DNA of 64,000 nt. Source: Eleusine coracana subsp. coracana (lineage: Eukaryota > Streptophyta > Magnoliopsida > Poales > Poaceae). Every line of letters begins with the position of its first letter. The first letter of the stretch is position 1. Position numbers and translations under genes: made by a program. The stretch is taken from NCBI GenBank assembly GCA_032690845.1, contig CM064430.1, positions 46,659,882-46,723,881 on the forward strand, read 5' to 3'. The notes under the pieces are model-generated. The model made no database searches and was not told the origin of the DNA. It saw only the letters and a program-made list of their open reading frames with translations. This document shows, piece after piece, positions 10,203-21,675 of the stretch.

Positions 10203-12078
10203 TGAATGACCAAGAAGGTGACCAGAGGGGGGTGAATGGGAGCCAATCAAAATTCTTCTCAAGAACTTGGCCTATGTCCCAATTACAACCCAAGCCAACC
10301 TATAATCCAATCACCAAGGCTACACACACCAACTTGTGATGTGCTACCCTTAGGAGTGATCAACAACAGTAGTGGAACACAGCGGAAACAAAAGAGAACT
10401 GACAAGACTCGAAATAGTCAAGAAACGCACACAAGTCAGACCTCTCTGGACTCCCATCGGCAGTGCCGGTTGGAACCATTGACAGTGCCGATCATACCAA
10501 ACGGTAGTGTCGGTGCGGGGTTCACAGGACTCAGATAAACAGCAGACGGAGCGCGTCGGCAGTGCCGGTAGTTGCCATCGGTAGTGCCGGTGCGGGTGCG
10601 GGGTTCAGAATTGAGTCTCTGGAGTGTCGCTGTGAGTTCAAATTTAGGATACCGGCAATGCCGGTCCAGCCATCGGCAGTGCCGATCGACACTTTCCAGA
10701 ACCAAAACTGTGCACGAAACTTGGCAAGGAAATTACCAAAACCTATCTAAACGAACTCCAAAAATCATGAAACTTGGACAGCTGATGTCTCATGGTAGGG
10801 CGTTCCTTCTCCAAGTGGAATCACACAAAAAGCTCAAGAATTCATCACGAATTTGAGGTTTTACCGAAAGCTCTAGGGTTTGAATGTTCTTGAGGAAGTC
10901 CACGAAATCGAAGGTTGTCTTGCCTAGAAATCAATCAAGGATCCATAGAGGAATGCTTAGGCATGTCCTAGCACCAAGATCCCTCAAGAAATTCATACCA
11001 AAACCCACTCAAAAACAAGATCAAAAATCACCATGAAAATAGCCTCGAAAATAGGAAAAAAGAGAAATTCAAGATTTAGGGAGAGAGGAAGATCTTGAGC
11101 ACGAAAATAACTCTCATATCATGGAAACATGCTTACAAGATCCATAGGTACAAGGCTAGGAAGCCACCCTCTTCCTCCCACTATTTGGAAGAGCAATAGA
11201 TGTCTCTCACATACCCTCTCCTCTCCTCTTTTACATGAAGACCTCTCCTAGCACTTTGAATGAAGACCTAAGGCAAGGCTAAGGAAAAGAGAGGCACCTC
11301 TGCCACCAGCCCTACCTCTCCTTATATAGGCCCAAGGTCTATTGTCCACATGATAACACTACCCTTGACCTACATAACACACCCACCTACCACCGCGGGC
11401 ATAATCGTTCATCTTTCTCCTTGTCACCCGAATGCCATCGGACCCTTCACAACTTTGCTTGGCCTTGACGCAAGCTCCGCGATGGTGCCATGTGCACCTC
11501 CAATCGCCGCCACCGGTTTTGAGGCTCAAACCAGGAAACCGCTTTGCATGCTTCGTAAAGCGCGACTTCTCGATGTCGACGCGTGTCACCTCATCCCACG
11601 ATACTGACCACCGGCAAGTCTCTCCCGGTCCTAGTCCATCAGGCCCCCTTGTCACTTACACCGGCATCCCGCTCGCCTTAACTTGGTCAACACGCCGTCT
11701 TCATCACCACCACGGTTTTGAAGCTCAACCGCGAAACCGTCTGTGCTTCTTGCCTCTCCACATGTACGGTGTGGATCACCCTTGACTTCACTCGGCATCC
11801 CGATCGTCCGGCCCCAAATCCCCTACTTGTGCCCAATCCTCTCGCCGTTGACCGCCAAGTCGACTCCAGTGACCTACACATCATAAGACAAGCAAACACA
11901 ATTCCCATGTCCTACAACATCATCAATACCTCTACCAACTCCGTTTAGTCGAAACCATAATTATGCACACACACATGCAATCCCCTGATTCCTGCATTTC
12001 AACTCAAGCACCAAAACAACTCAAGTCAATTACTCATCACATATTGCAAACCATGGCACATCTCAACATGGTTTCTCA
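10203..12078 (-). repeat. Copia-1 5' LTR
   Basis: Begins TGAATGACC and ends TTTCTCA on the plus strand; flanked outside by the target duplication GAGTG (12079-12083). It keeps the promoter TATA box lost from the 3' LTR. Copies of CGGCAGTGCCGG-type palindromes at about 10456-10690 lie downstream of the TATA box, in the transcribed leader. Confidence 0.93.
11321..11330 (-). promoter_or_regulatory. TATA box of Copia-1 5' LTR
   Basis: The minus strand reads CCTATATAAGG, about 750 bases into the LTR from its U3 end. Transcription of the element should start about 30 bases further on, near 11295. Confidence 0.65.
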
Positions 12079-12083
12079 GAGTG

Positions 12084-12645
12084 TATTTTAGTGACTGATG
12101 GAACTTCCATGAAAACCCACGGAACTTCCATCATTTCAAAAAGAGTCGTTGTGCGGGCTAGGTTTTTTCTATAACAAGGGATGACGAACTTCCATCATGG
12201 GCATGACGGAACTTCCGTAACTCACTGGATGCTAAGTCACTGGTTAAGGCAGTGATGGAATTTCCGTCAAGGAATGATGGAACTTCTGTAACTCTCTGTT
12301 TGGCTGAGAATGGTTAGCTCTTTTGGTTGCTTTTTGTGGCTAAGATTTTCCTTAAAGCTTTGGTTTCGTTTGAGCACAATAATTTCCTAAAAGCAAGATT
12401 AGTTTACCCCTCTTAATAGTTTGGCGTTCCTATGACTCAAGAAATTAAAAAAAAAGTTAAACATGAAAGCTCTTTTGAGTCCTTTCTCTTTTATTCTTTT
12501 TTGTATAGGGATGAACAATCTCACACGGTGGATTATGATATTCTTTTGATAATCTGTACAATCTTCTTTAAACAGATGTTAGTACACTTTTAATCTTTAG
12601 TCATCATTCACCAAAACCTACTAGGGGATCCTAGATGCATCTTCA
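12084..12645 (-). mobile_element. Copia-2 LTR, U3 part
   Basis: On the minus strand it starts TGAAGATGCATCTAGG, a grass SIRE-like LTR start, and is preceded inside the element by a purine tract (AAAAAAGGGGAAAT, 12646-12660). At 12090-12300 it carries repeated half-palindromes of the type GATGGAACTTCCATGA and GACGGAACTTCCG. Copia-1 inserted between this part and the TATA box now at 1325-1335. Confidence 0.7.
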
Positions 12646-12964
12646 ATTTCCCCTTTTTTGGTGATTGATGACAATAGATTAAAAATGATATAAGATATAA
12701 TCAAATGAGATAACAAACAAAATATAGCAGAGCTCCCCTAAAGATATGCATGAATCACACAAAACATGTGAGAGAGCTACCCCTATATTTTGTAATTTGT
12801 GGGGTGCCTAACAAGTGTACAAGTGTGCACTAAGTTATAAATCAAAGAAACCAATAGCACACTTAACACAATCATCATCTCACAATAATAAGCATGAATA
12901 ATTAACCAAGCACCACCACACATTATCGTAAAATAAGGAATAGTCATATTCAAATAAAGGTTCA
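12646..12964 (-). mobile_element. Copia-2 internal remnant
   Basis: Only the purine tract and about 300 bases of AT-rich non-coding sequence remain before an Athila-type LTR fragment begins. No gag or pol sequence of this element is present. Confidence 0.45.
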
Positions 12965-13487
12965 CAAATACTAAGAGAGTGATGCTTCTAAGTATGTGTT
13001 GTGGAGTGAAGCCTCTCCTCTTTATTTATAGGGCCCAAAGTTGGTTCCTAGAGTCGGTAACCGCCGCCTAACATGCACAACCGCCATTGGGGAGCCACCA
13101 GGAGCAAGCACGTGGCAGCCATGCATGAGGGGGGCCATCCCTTGTTCGGTCGAACAAGGGGGGAGTCCCCACGTGCCCTCCTTTCTCAAGTCCCCTGATA
13201 GGTGGGCCTTCTTGTCTAGTGACACCCTTAGGTCGGTTGTTGAGGTGGTTTGCTTCTGTAAGTGGGCCATTCAATCCATGTGCGTAGTTTTGATTGGCTT
13301 GAAATATATTTCTATGGATCATGAAGCATTTTTCACTCCTTTTGTGCATATTCCCTGCATGTGAGCATTTCTCCAAGTACAAGTGGGTCTTTATTAATTC
13401 TAACTAACATGCGAGGTGGAAATGTTGAATCCTCCTTTATTTTGAGTAATATTGATGGTCGAAAATGGTACTTAACGACCGTCAACA
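12965..13487 (-). mobile_element. Athila-type LTR fragment with promoter
   Basis: It ends TACTTAACGACCGTCAACA, as do 618 and 13941. The minus strand carries a TATA-like CTATAAATAAAG near 13020. Just inside this, the sequence resembles 19600-19640 of the right LTR of the neighbouring element. It is fused at 13488 to a second LTR fragment. The outer boundary at 12965 is approximate. Confidence 0.55.
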
Positions 13488-13941
13488 GGTGGTAACTCCC
13501 ACACTAAGCATGGGAACCGACCTAGAAAAGGCAGTGGGAGACTCCCCAAGCAGGCCTAGATCGAGTGGGCCCCAAAGATGTTTGGCCGAACACGTGTGTT
13601 CGGCCAAATATCAACTGGCCCCTCTCGGTCACAGCCTTCTTCGAGACAATGATGTATTGTCCCCATTTACCCCGCCATGTGTTAGGCCTTCTGGCATGTA
13701 GGTTTGTTCTGTTTATGGGCTTGTGGATCCTTGTGTTGCGCTCTGATTGACCAGAAGTGTGCTTTCTCCTATAATGACATGGATTTTACCTCAAGTATAT
13801 GGGTAAATCACCTGCAAGCAAATATTCACCAACACTTGTGAATTCATTAGTAATAAACTCCTGCCACTATGTTGGTTGTTTACTTCTATAGTTTTATGCA
13901 GGTATTTGACGGTCAAATTGGGTACTTAGCGACCGTCAACA
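13488..13941 (-). repeat. 3' LTR (truncated) of gag-only Athila-like element
   Basis: It aligns with 19625-20072, sharing the GGGAACCGACC, GGGAGACTCCCC and GAGTGGGCCCCAAAGATG blocks and the GTCAACA end. The outer two thirds of the LTR are missing. A minus-strand purine tract GTGTGGGGGAGTT lies immediately inside, at 13942-13955. Confidence 0.8.
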
Positions 13942-16394
13942 AACTCCCCCACACTTTGCCTTTGCTCGTCCTTGAGTAAAGTAAAAGGACTAAGGTGGAT
14001 CATATTCTCCAAATGGTATGATGCTAGCATGCAAGTTATTCCAAGTCATACATGTACCAATGGACTTTGAAGTGTCTACCATGTCACCTATAGCGGTTAA
14101 ACACTGGAATGATACAAATTGTGGTCATCTTTGCTCCTTGTGCTAAGTAACTGTAACTTGGGTTTTTGAAGAATTTTCAAAATTAAAACAAAGTTATACT
14201 CTTCAAATCATTCTCTCAAGTCACTCATATATGTGTGTGGATCCTCACCAAGGCTTTTGTTGTTGTCGCTTTTTGTTCCTACTTCTAAAGGTAGGCTTAT
14301 GTGGAGCTCAGGGTAGGGAATAAAAAGAAGGCATTAATGTGCTTCATATATTATCAAGTCAAAAACCAGATCCAAGGAGAAAACAAGTCATGAATCATCA
14401 ATCAAGTATGTGCACATATATGGATGGAGTGATGGGTAATGGGTACTCCTTTTGATATCCTCCCTCTTTTCTATTTGAGAACATGGTTATCTCTCTTTTT
14501 TCTTTTTCTCTTTTTTTAATACTCGACAACCCATGTCTCTTATTGCAAGAATAATTGGAGGGGTTTCTCAAAGTAGTGGAGCACTTTATTTTGTGGAAGG
14601 ACGATGCATAATGTAGGTGGATGAATACTCCTTTATGTATAGACTCTCTCTTTCCTTCAAATGATATTGGGCAGGGCTATTTCTTTTCTCTCTCTCTTTT
14701 TCATCATTATCAATAATGAGAGATTTTGTTTTTGATAGTCGTGCCTTCTGTGGGAACAATTGAGAGAGAGTCATAACAAGATAATCATGGAATATTCCTT
14801 TTGGTGGATGGATGCATGATTATGATGGTAATGCTACCTTCCAATGTCGAAGATTAGCATATGAAGTGAATGTGCACATGATCTTGACCAACAATCCATA
14901 ACAAACATCTCACTAGGGTAACAACAATTTGACAAGGTTCAATGAAGACACAAGTAGCATATGTATAAGGTTTATCAAATGAATCTATCATATGGCTCTG
15001 GTGGGATTTATGCAATCACAGAGGAGTAAGCTTGTAGATTTTAATTTCCAAAAAGATTTCCCAAGTACTTTATGCGTAAGTGAGCAAGAATCACTTCATC
15101 AAACCATATCACACTAGTCAACAACATAGGTAACTTGCGGTCCCTACGAATATAGTCCACTAGTATTGGCATAAGAATAAGGAATCAAGAGCATGCAGGC
15201 CAACCATGAAAATGTTTGAATAATTGGGAGGTCATCAAGGTTGATTTTAATTTTCAATTTTAGATACTATCGATTTATTCCATGAAAATCGAATCAAATG
15301 CACAAAAGAGAGAGAGAGGGGGGGGGGATAAGACACACAAACCATCACACTAGTAGATGATGCCGAGCAGGGCGAAGGTGGCTTTAGTTGACCTAGAGGG
15401 TTCGGCTAAATCATCCTGGCATTAGGCTTGGTCACCCTATTGTGTGTTGCTCGGTGCAGCATTGTTCATTATATGTTGGCTTGTAAGGTCTTTTGTTGCG
15501 TGTCTGAAATCCTAAGGATCTCCCCAACACTTGTTTGCTTGCCTGGACATTTTATTTCACACAAAAATAAAACAAGAGGGTAAAAAGCAAAAGGAATTCT
15601 ATCGGCTTTATGGGCCCTACAGAATCACAACTTTATTATTAATTTATTTTTTTATTTTTTTCTTTTTCAAGGTGCACTACATAATTGAATTGAAAGGAAA
15701 TAAAAAAGAAATGAACTAAAGCGCCTTTCTTTTTTTTCAGCAAGTCACGAATGCAAGAACTAACAATAATTCTAAACCAAGAGGCAAGTTGACATGCATA
15801 GAACTTAATACGTCACTTATAGAACTTCCCCACACTTAGATCTTTGTATCATTTAGACATAATAAATCAAGTGTGCAGTGTTGCAGCCTTCTCCTAGTAG
15901 GTTCCATCGCCAAAAGTACCAAGGTATCAACTTGATGCAGCTCCCATGTTCTCAGGCATAGTGTGACCATCGTTCTATTCAATTCTCACCTAAAAGGGTT
16001 AGTGACCAAAAATACTCAAAGGCAAATATATCCTAAAAACATGTGCTTGCAATTATTTAATAACAGAAAAAAAGAAATGGTAATCCAGGCCATCTCCCAG
16101 TGGTGCTTCATTTATGGTCAGAAGCTTCACCATAGAGACTTTATATTGCAGCTATCATTGGTGATGTAGTTCCCACTCCACCGCCAATTCTCGATGTGTC
16201 ATTGAAGCTCTAGATACAAGGTTAGTGCCAAAGTGCAATTACGAGATTTGCAATATTTATGATAAACAAAAAGCATATACAACCATCCTTCTAAATATTT
16301 GGCTAATGAGGCTCTTGAGGTGGTTGTAGTCCTCGTAGGTGCGCTTAGCAGAAAGGTAGGTTGACTCTAGAAATTCATTAAATGAGCATGTATC

Positions 16395-16799
16395 CTAAGG
16401 GTTTTCAATAAACAAGCTCTCATGCTCATCTATATAATCTTCTCCTCCTATTTCTAGAGTCAATGGCACAATAAATCCAATGGCCCAAAGTTTTCCCTTC
16501 TCAAGAAAATCATTGACAAAGATCACGGTTGATTTTTTGTCATCATTGACAATGGAGTAGTTAGGGCTAGAGGAAAAAGGCTTAGGCAAAAAGGATGATG
16601 GTTTGGTTTCAAAGGGATTTAGAGTTCTTCTCAAATCATCTCCTTCTTGGGTGGAAAGCTTAGTGTCCTCAGAAGAAACAGGCTCTGGTGATCTGAGTTG
16701 GGATACAAACATCACTTTCTCGAGCGGGGAGTGCTCAAGATGAGGCCTCACCAAAAGATTTTCTAAGAAAAAGGTCTTGGTGGCGAAAGCAGTCTCCAT
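16395..16799 (-). pseudogene. Unrecognised ORF inside gag-only element
   Basis: An open stretch of 134 codons downstream of gag. It is rich in Ser, Pro and Glu, with no motif I recognise. It may be the decayed C-terminal part of the same gag or accessory ORF as 17258-17488. Stops separate the pieces. It is listed because its length and position are gene-like; the function is unknown. Confidence 0.3.
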
Positions 16800-17257
16800 A
16801 AGCTTTTTAGTGTGGCTCCCTTCAGATGCACCTAGTTGACAAAGTTTTTCTAGTGGGTAGCCTAGGAGGAGCTCAAAATCGATAATAGTAAGACATGAAA
16901 GTCTAGGTGAAGCTCAACTTTGCTTATCACGATTGGTATAGCTCTTGCAATCCCCCAACATGGAAAAGTTACTCCCAAAGCGTCCTTGTAGATTAACTCA
17001 ATCGGTTCTAGGGGTATATCATCCACAAGCTGTAAAGCTATGTACTCGAGAATGATATTAGCTCTTGTGGTGGGATCATCAAGGGCCTCTACGACATTTT
17101 CTTGTATATAACAAGGAATGGTTGTGGAAGGTGAAAGGATTTGGATAGTTTTGAAATAGTGTTGTTCTTACCTCAACCACTACTTCTTCATGGCCTTCTT
17201 TCAAATTTCTTCTTGGAAAGGACCAGGAGGCAAAGCAGATACTGTAGTCTTGTTTTG

Positions 17258-17488
17258 CTAGATGTAATTCGAGGTTTTTCCATGATCATCAAGTAAGCTT
17301 TCCTCCAATTTAACTAGCAACCCAGAAGGTAGAATTTCTTCTTCCTTCCAAGAGGTATCAATAGCAAAATCTAGAGATGAGAGAGCTATAGGTTCAAATT
17401 TAGCTATTGAGGGACCCTCATGGGCTGGTTTGCCCTCTTCTACAGGATCGGGAGGACAGACAGGAATAACTGGGTCCTTTTGAAACAA
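17258..17488 (-). pseudogene. Acidic, Pro-rich ORF remnant inside gag-only element
   Basis: A 76-codon open stretch with a Pro/Glu-rich start and an acidic middle (DTSWKEEEILPSG). Related wording recurs in the DNA at 17540-17650 (the EEILPS-like segment), suggesting internal duplication. It resembles the low-complexity region after gag in Athila-type non-autonomous elements; no domain is recognised. Confidence 0.3.
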
Positions 17489-17688
17489 TAATTCAAGGTG
17501 TTCCCAAAGTCTTTGAAAAGACCTTCCTTGAATTCAAAAGGGAACTCAGACGGTTGAATTTCTTCTTCCTCCAGTGTTCAAGGTTCGGGGGACGGCTCAA
17601 AAGTCAAATTTGGTGATATGTAAGGTGTAGGTTGGGAATTGGCTATTGAGGAGTCCTCGTGGTTCAACGTAGCTTGTTTCTGGAGGGG

Positions 17689-18105
17689 CTCACTGTCAAT
17701 GACATGTACCCGAGGTACCTCATATAGAAGGAAAGTAGAGATAGACTCCTACTTGGATATGTATAGTAGACCGACTAGAACTCCGCCATGTAACCCTGTC
17801 CCCCCGAATATATAAGGCGAGGTAGGCGTCCTCCTCAAGGGACAACCACAATTAGATAGATCCCACAAATAGACATCATCGTCTAGGACAATCCTCCTCA
17901 TCTAGATCTATTATCTAGACATATGAATACAAATATCCAAGAACACAGGACGTAGGGTTATTATTCTCCGGGAGGCCCGAACCTGTATAAATCGGCATCT
18001 TGTGTTACCAGCGTCTCTTGATCTCATGCATACCCCTATCTACATATAAATCATCATAGGTAAACTACCCTATGTCTAGTGCTGAGAATAAGTCTCAACA
18101 CTCAC
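17689..18105 (+). mobile_element. Solo LTR of a Tat-like Gypsy element (17694-18100) with TSD
   Basis: A 407-bp LTR starts TGTCAATGACATG and ends GTCTCAACA, and is flanked by perfect CTCAC duplications (17689-17693, 18101-18105). It has a plus-strand TATA (GAATATATAAGGCG, about 17816) and the AGGCCCGAACCTGTATAAA block also found in the LTR at 41885-42256. It is nested in the gag-only element and left by LTR-LTR recombination. Confidence 0.92.
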
Positions 18106-18247
18106 AAAGGTTGGCTAAGAAGGAAGTGGTATCTATGATACAATCTAGGATTTCTCTTCCTTGTTTTGTTGTCTTGTGGGCAAACAATCCTCCTGAGGCA
18201 ATGTCGAGGTACTGGGCAGATTTCTTATTTAAACCTGAATAAAAGTG

Positions 18248-18748
18248 TTAAAGTAACATAACATTGGGTATAGACAAGTCTGGGCCAGATTGCAGTAGCA
18301 AAGTGATCCTGGCCCAAGCTGCTCCAATAGATTCCTTCTCAATCTGACAAAAGCAGTGAATTTCCATACGAAGGGAGACAATACGGGATTGTGGGAAGAA
18401 TGCAATACAAAATTCATCCCATAACTTCTCCCGATCACCATGTACACTCTCGTTAGTATGAGTGAACCATTGTTTTGCCCTCTCCTTGAGGGAGAAGGAA
18501 AACAATTTCCACTTTAGAGTTTCATGTGTCATGTCGTCGATGAACAAACACGAACACAGATACTCAAACTCTTGCAAATGATGGTATGGATTTTCTAAAT
18601 CTAGGCCAGAGAAGGGTTGCTCCCGAACCAAGGCTAGAAAGCCAGGGTGCATTTCATTACCAGATATATGCATTGGGTTCGTAGATGGCGGTGGTTCAAA
18701 GAACTCGCCCTTTGGAGCAAAAAAGGATAGTATTGTGGGTTGCTCCAT
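18248..18748 (-). pseudogene. Athila-like Gypsy gag domain
   Basis: A 166-codon open stretch with the retrotransposon gag signature: PFSGLDLENPYHHLQEFEYL, CSCLFIDDMTHETLKWKLF, FSLKERAKQWF and LWDEFCIAFFP. These match the Athila/Tat gag core, which makes capsid. It starts MEQPTILSFFAPKGEF, about 95 bases inside the 5' LTR. The reading frame ends at 18248, before a nucleocapsid part. No pol follows, so the element is non-autonomous. Confidence 0.88.
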
Positions 18749-18843
18749 GGTGGAAAAAGGAAAGAAAATGGAAAAGACATGAGGATGAATAATGTTCGAA
18801 GATGATACAATAATTGTTCCCTAGAAATGACACCAGAAATGCT

Positions 18844-20072
18844 TGTTGGTATTTACTATGATCATAGGTAAATCTGCAAGCGCACGGATACAGGTAAATC
18901 TGCAAGCGCACGGATACCAATGTAGCACTTCACCTAAGAGTATTCTAGGTTAACGAATCACAGGGAACATGTGTATACTAATGTTCTAAACTAATACACC
19001 CAAGGATAACAAGAATATTGTAGGCAAAGGGTATAGAGGATTTCTATGGTCAAGGATCCTATAATAAGGTAGGTTCAGTCCTTAACTACTTACTTCGGCA
19101 CTGGCTTACCCCTGCATCCACAGGCGACTCCGACCAATAGCTTTACAACATACCCGGACATGGAGGATTGCTAAGGCCAAATAGGGTTATCACCACCTAC
19201 CGACTACCTCTACAAATCGTGGGGCACACAGCAAACAAAGGTAACCACTAGCCTAGACATCACGTCTACACTATCGATTACTATCAAAATCTCAGTACCA
19301 TGCTTATAGAAGACTAATATACTCTAACTAAATAGAGTGATGATCCCCTAAGCAATAATAAAGGGAAGAACTTACATAAATAGAAAACTTAAGTACCAAA
19401 GAAGGATCACGAATACTTACTTAAAAAGGAAAGTATCCATCAAGGTACAAGTGTGGGGAAGATCGCCGACAAACCCGATGCTTCCCCGAACTCCCCCTAA
19501 TTCTCTCTTTATTTTCTAAGCACTTTGGCAGTGCTAAAGCCTTTTGAGTGAAGCACTAAATCTTCTTCTTGTGTGTTGAGAGTAGAGGCACTCCCCTCCT
19601 TATATAGGGGACCAAAGTTGGTAACTAAGGCGGTTACTACCACCCTAAGCGCGGGAACCGACCTTGAAAAGGTGGTGGGAGACTCCCCGAGCAGGCCTGG
19701 GCCGAGTGGGCCCCAAAGATGTTCGACCGAACATGAGTGCTTAGCTGACTCCTCTCGGTCACAGCCTTCTTCGAGATATTGACTTACTCTCCCTATTTGC
19801 CCCTCCACGTGTTAGGCCTTCTGGTATGTCGGTTTGCTCTATTTATAGGCTTGTGGATCCTTGTGTTATGCTCTGATTGGCTGGAAGTGTGTTTTCTCCT
19901 ATGTTGACACGGATTTTATCTCAAATATGCGGGTAAATCACCTACAAGCAAATATTCACCAACACATGTGGAATTCATTAGTAATAAATTCCTACCACTA
20001 TGTTAGTTGTTTACTTTTATAGTTTTATGCAGATATTTAACGGTCGAATTTGGTACTTCGTGAGTGTCAACA
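18844..20072 (-). repeat. 5' LTR of gag-only Athila-like element
   Basis: A 1,229-bp LTR starting TGTTGGTATTTACTATG and ending GTCAACA. Near its start a roughly 27-base block (AGGTAAATCTGCAAGCGCAC and following) is duplicated in tandem at about 18868-18917. A minus-strand TATA-like CCTATATAAGG lies near 19600. Confidence 0.85.
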
Positions 20073-20540
20073 TCTTCCTAATTTGTGACATGTTCACATG
20101 ATATATGAAGACGGATCAGCCGGCAAGGTACAGCTCAAAATCAAAAATCACTTGGGGGATGTTGTGGAATACTTACCTTATCGATATCTATAGCTAGGCT
20201 AAAGGCAGTGGGTAATAGTGTGGTCCACAAGGAGGAACCGACCAAGTCAATCTGATACGCAAGAAAGTTAAAGGTAGACTTATTGTATTTTGCCTTGTAG
20301 CATATAATTAGGACTCTTCATGTAAACCCTTCTCGACCGGATATATAAGACGACAGCCCCCCCCCCCCCCCCCACGTCATAGTGACACACGCATTACAAT
20401 CCTCATCAATACAATACCGCATACAGGACATATGGTTTTTACTTTCACGAGAGGGCTAAACCTATTTAAACCGCTTTGTGTGCTAACTATCAAGTTCAAA
20501 GATAATAAACGCGGCATGTTCGAATTTGAAAGCTAGAGAT
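20073..20540 (+). mobile_element. 3' end and LTR of a Tat-like Gypsy element
   Basis: A purine tract (ACTTGGGGGA, 20150-20159) is followed directly by an LTR starting TGTTGTGGAATACTTACC at 20160, the same layout as the Tat-like LTR at 41885-42256 read on minus. It carries a TATA (GGATATATAAGACG, about 20337) and a run of 19 Cs (20355-20373). The LTR end near 20540 is not sharply defined and the rest of the element is absent. Confidence 0.65.
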
Positions 20541-21459
20541 GGCGACAATGCAGATCTTTGTTGCCTATTTCGGTGGAGATTTAGCAAATAGGATTTGTAT
20601 TTAATACTTCATTTTGCAAGTAGATGTATGCGCAAAGAATGATGTATAAAGCGTCATAGTATTTATTGAAGCAAGACGCATGCTTATTTTCATTATCTAA
20701 AAAAATGTGAGTATCTGACCACCCCGAAATTGTTGGTGATGTGTTGCTCCCATGGGCCCTTGAACCAAGGGTGTCATTCGTTATTCACGCATATTAATGA
20801 CTATAAGAAATTTGATATTATGTGATAATTATAGAGTGGCATTTAATAAAAATACCGTAGAGCAGTCCATTTTATGATGTTTCACTCAATTTAGTGACGA
20901 TGATTTCAAATGTGTTGTTAAAGTCATATAGAAATTATCGCAAACTAAGCCAATATCATATTGCGACGAACGATTGTCTGTTGCAAGAGATAAACTAGTA
21001 ACATCGCAATTTTACTACACTAGTAAATACTCGTAGCAAATAATTTTTGTCACAATTTTTTTTAGTTTATATTTCAATACTTATAAGGTGCTTTAGTGTC
21101 AATATTTACAATAGAGTAATCATATTTATACAAGAAATCTATAAAGCAACAAATTATTATATTTTTATACAATATATCATATAATTTCTTTTAATAAATA
21201 TATTATCTTTCAAATCATTAACAAATAGTAGTAACATTTATTTTTGTATAACTGATACATATGTTTGATGGAAAAAATTGAAAGAATAAAATCGTGAAGG
21301 TATCGAGAAAGGAAAAAGGCCAGCTACGCAATAGCCCAAACCTACCTCCTCCTAAATCTGAAAATACAAAATGGAAAAGACCTTTCTTTCTTCTGAGCCC
21401 AACCTCGGCTCGGTTGCAAAAAAAAAAAAAAAATGAAAAAACAAAAAAAAAGATACAAC

Positions 21460-21540
21460 GTGTAGTCGAACACACTGGGGTTCAAACCCAGCTTCTGAAG
21501 GACTCAAGCTAACAGCAATAACCACTAAAGTACAAAATGC
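21460..21540 (-). other. tRNA-like (SINE-type) module 1
   Basis: On minus, an A-box-like TTTAGTGGTTATTGC is followed about 35 bases on by a B-box GGGTTTGAACCCC, the spacing of a type-2 RNA polymerase III promoter. A T-rich stretch follows. It does not fold into a full tRNA by eye, so a tRNA-derived SINE remnant is the best reading. Confidence 0.4.
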
Positions 21541-21597
21541 TTTGCCTCCTTATCGCTACCACACTTAGTTGTGAGACAAAAAATGGAAAGATGCCAG

Positions 21598-21675
21598 ACC
21601 TCGAATGTCCGACGGGGTTGGAACCTTGACGCCTATGGGCTTCAAACAGACGACGATAACCACTGAGGTAGAAAT
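21598..21675 (-). other. tRNA-like (SINE-type) module 2
   Basis: On minus, CCTCAGTGGTTATCG followed by GGTTCCAACCCCG has the same layout and similar sequence to module 1, about 130 bases away. It probably derives from the same repeat family. Confidence 0.4.

Larger units (their letters stand above)
1365..12078 (-). mobile_element. Copia-1: complete but decayed SIRE/Maximus-like LTR retrotransposon
   Basis: The 10,714-bp element is read on the minus strand. It has a 1,876-bp 5' LTR on the right and a 1,830-bp 3' LTR on the left, a tRNA-iMet-like primer site, a purine tract, and gag, protease, integrase, RT and RNase H in Copia order. The target duplication GAGTG is perfect (1360-1364 and 12079-12083). 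Over about 158 aligned LTR bases (left copy from about 1860) I counted 12 mismatches, so the insertion is not recent. Every gene carries stops or frameshifts, so the copy cannot encode its own proteins. Long LTRs, a gag with two zinc-knuckle-like motifs and a long pol-to-LTR spacer fit the SIRE/Maximus lineage; that assignment is inference. Confidence 0.93.
13942..18843 (-). mobile_element. Internal region of non-autonomous gag-only LTR element
   Basis: About 4.9 kb (4.5 kb without the nested solo LTR). It runs on minus from a degenerate Athila-type primer site (CTGGTGTCATTTCTAGGGAA, near 18820-18840) through gag to the purine tract. I see a gag domain and two further open stretches, but no protease, RT, RNase H or integrase. 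Between 13960 and 16390 I see only AT-rich non-coding sequence, including a run of nine Gs near 15320. This fits the class of terminal-repeat elements carrying gag alone, which depend on relatives for movement. Confidence 0.7.

Noticed and set aside
21460..21675. Functional tRNA genes
   Set aside because: A and B boxes are present but I could not pair an acceptor stem or a proper anticodon arm.
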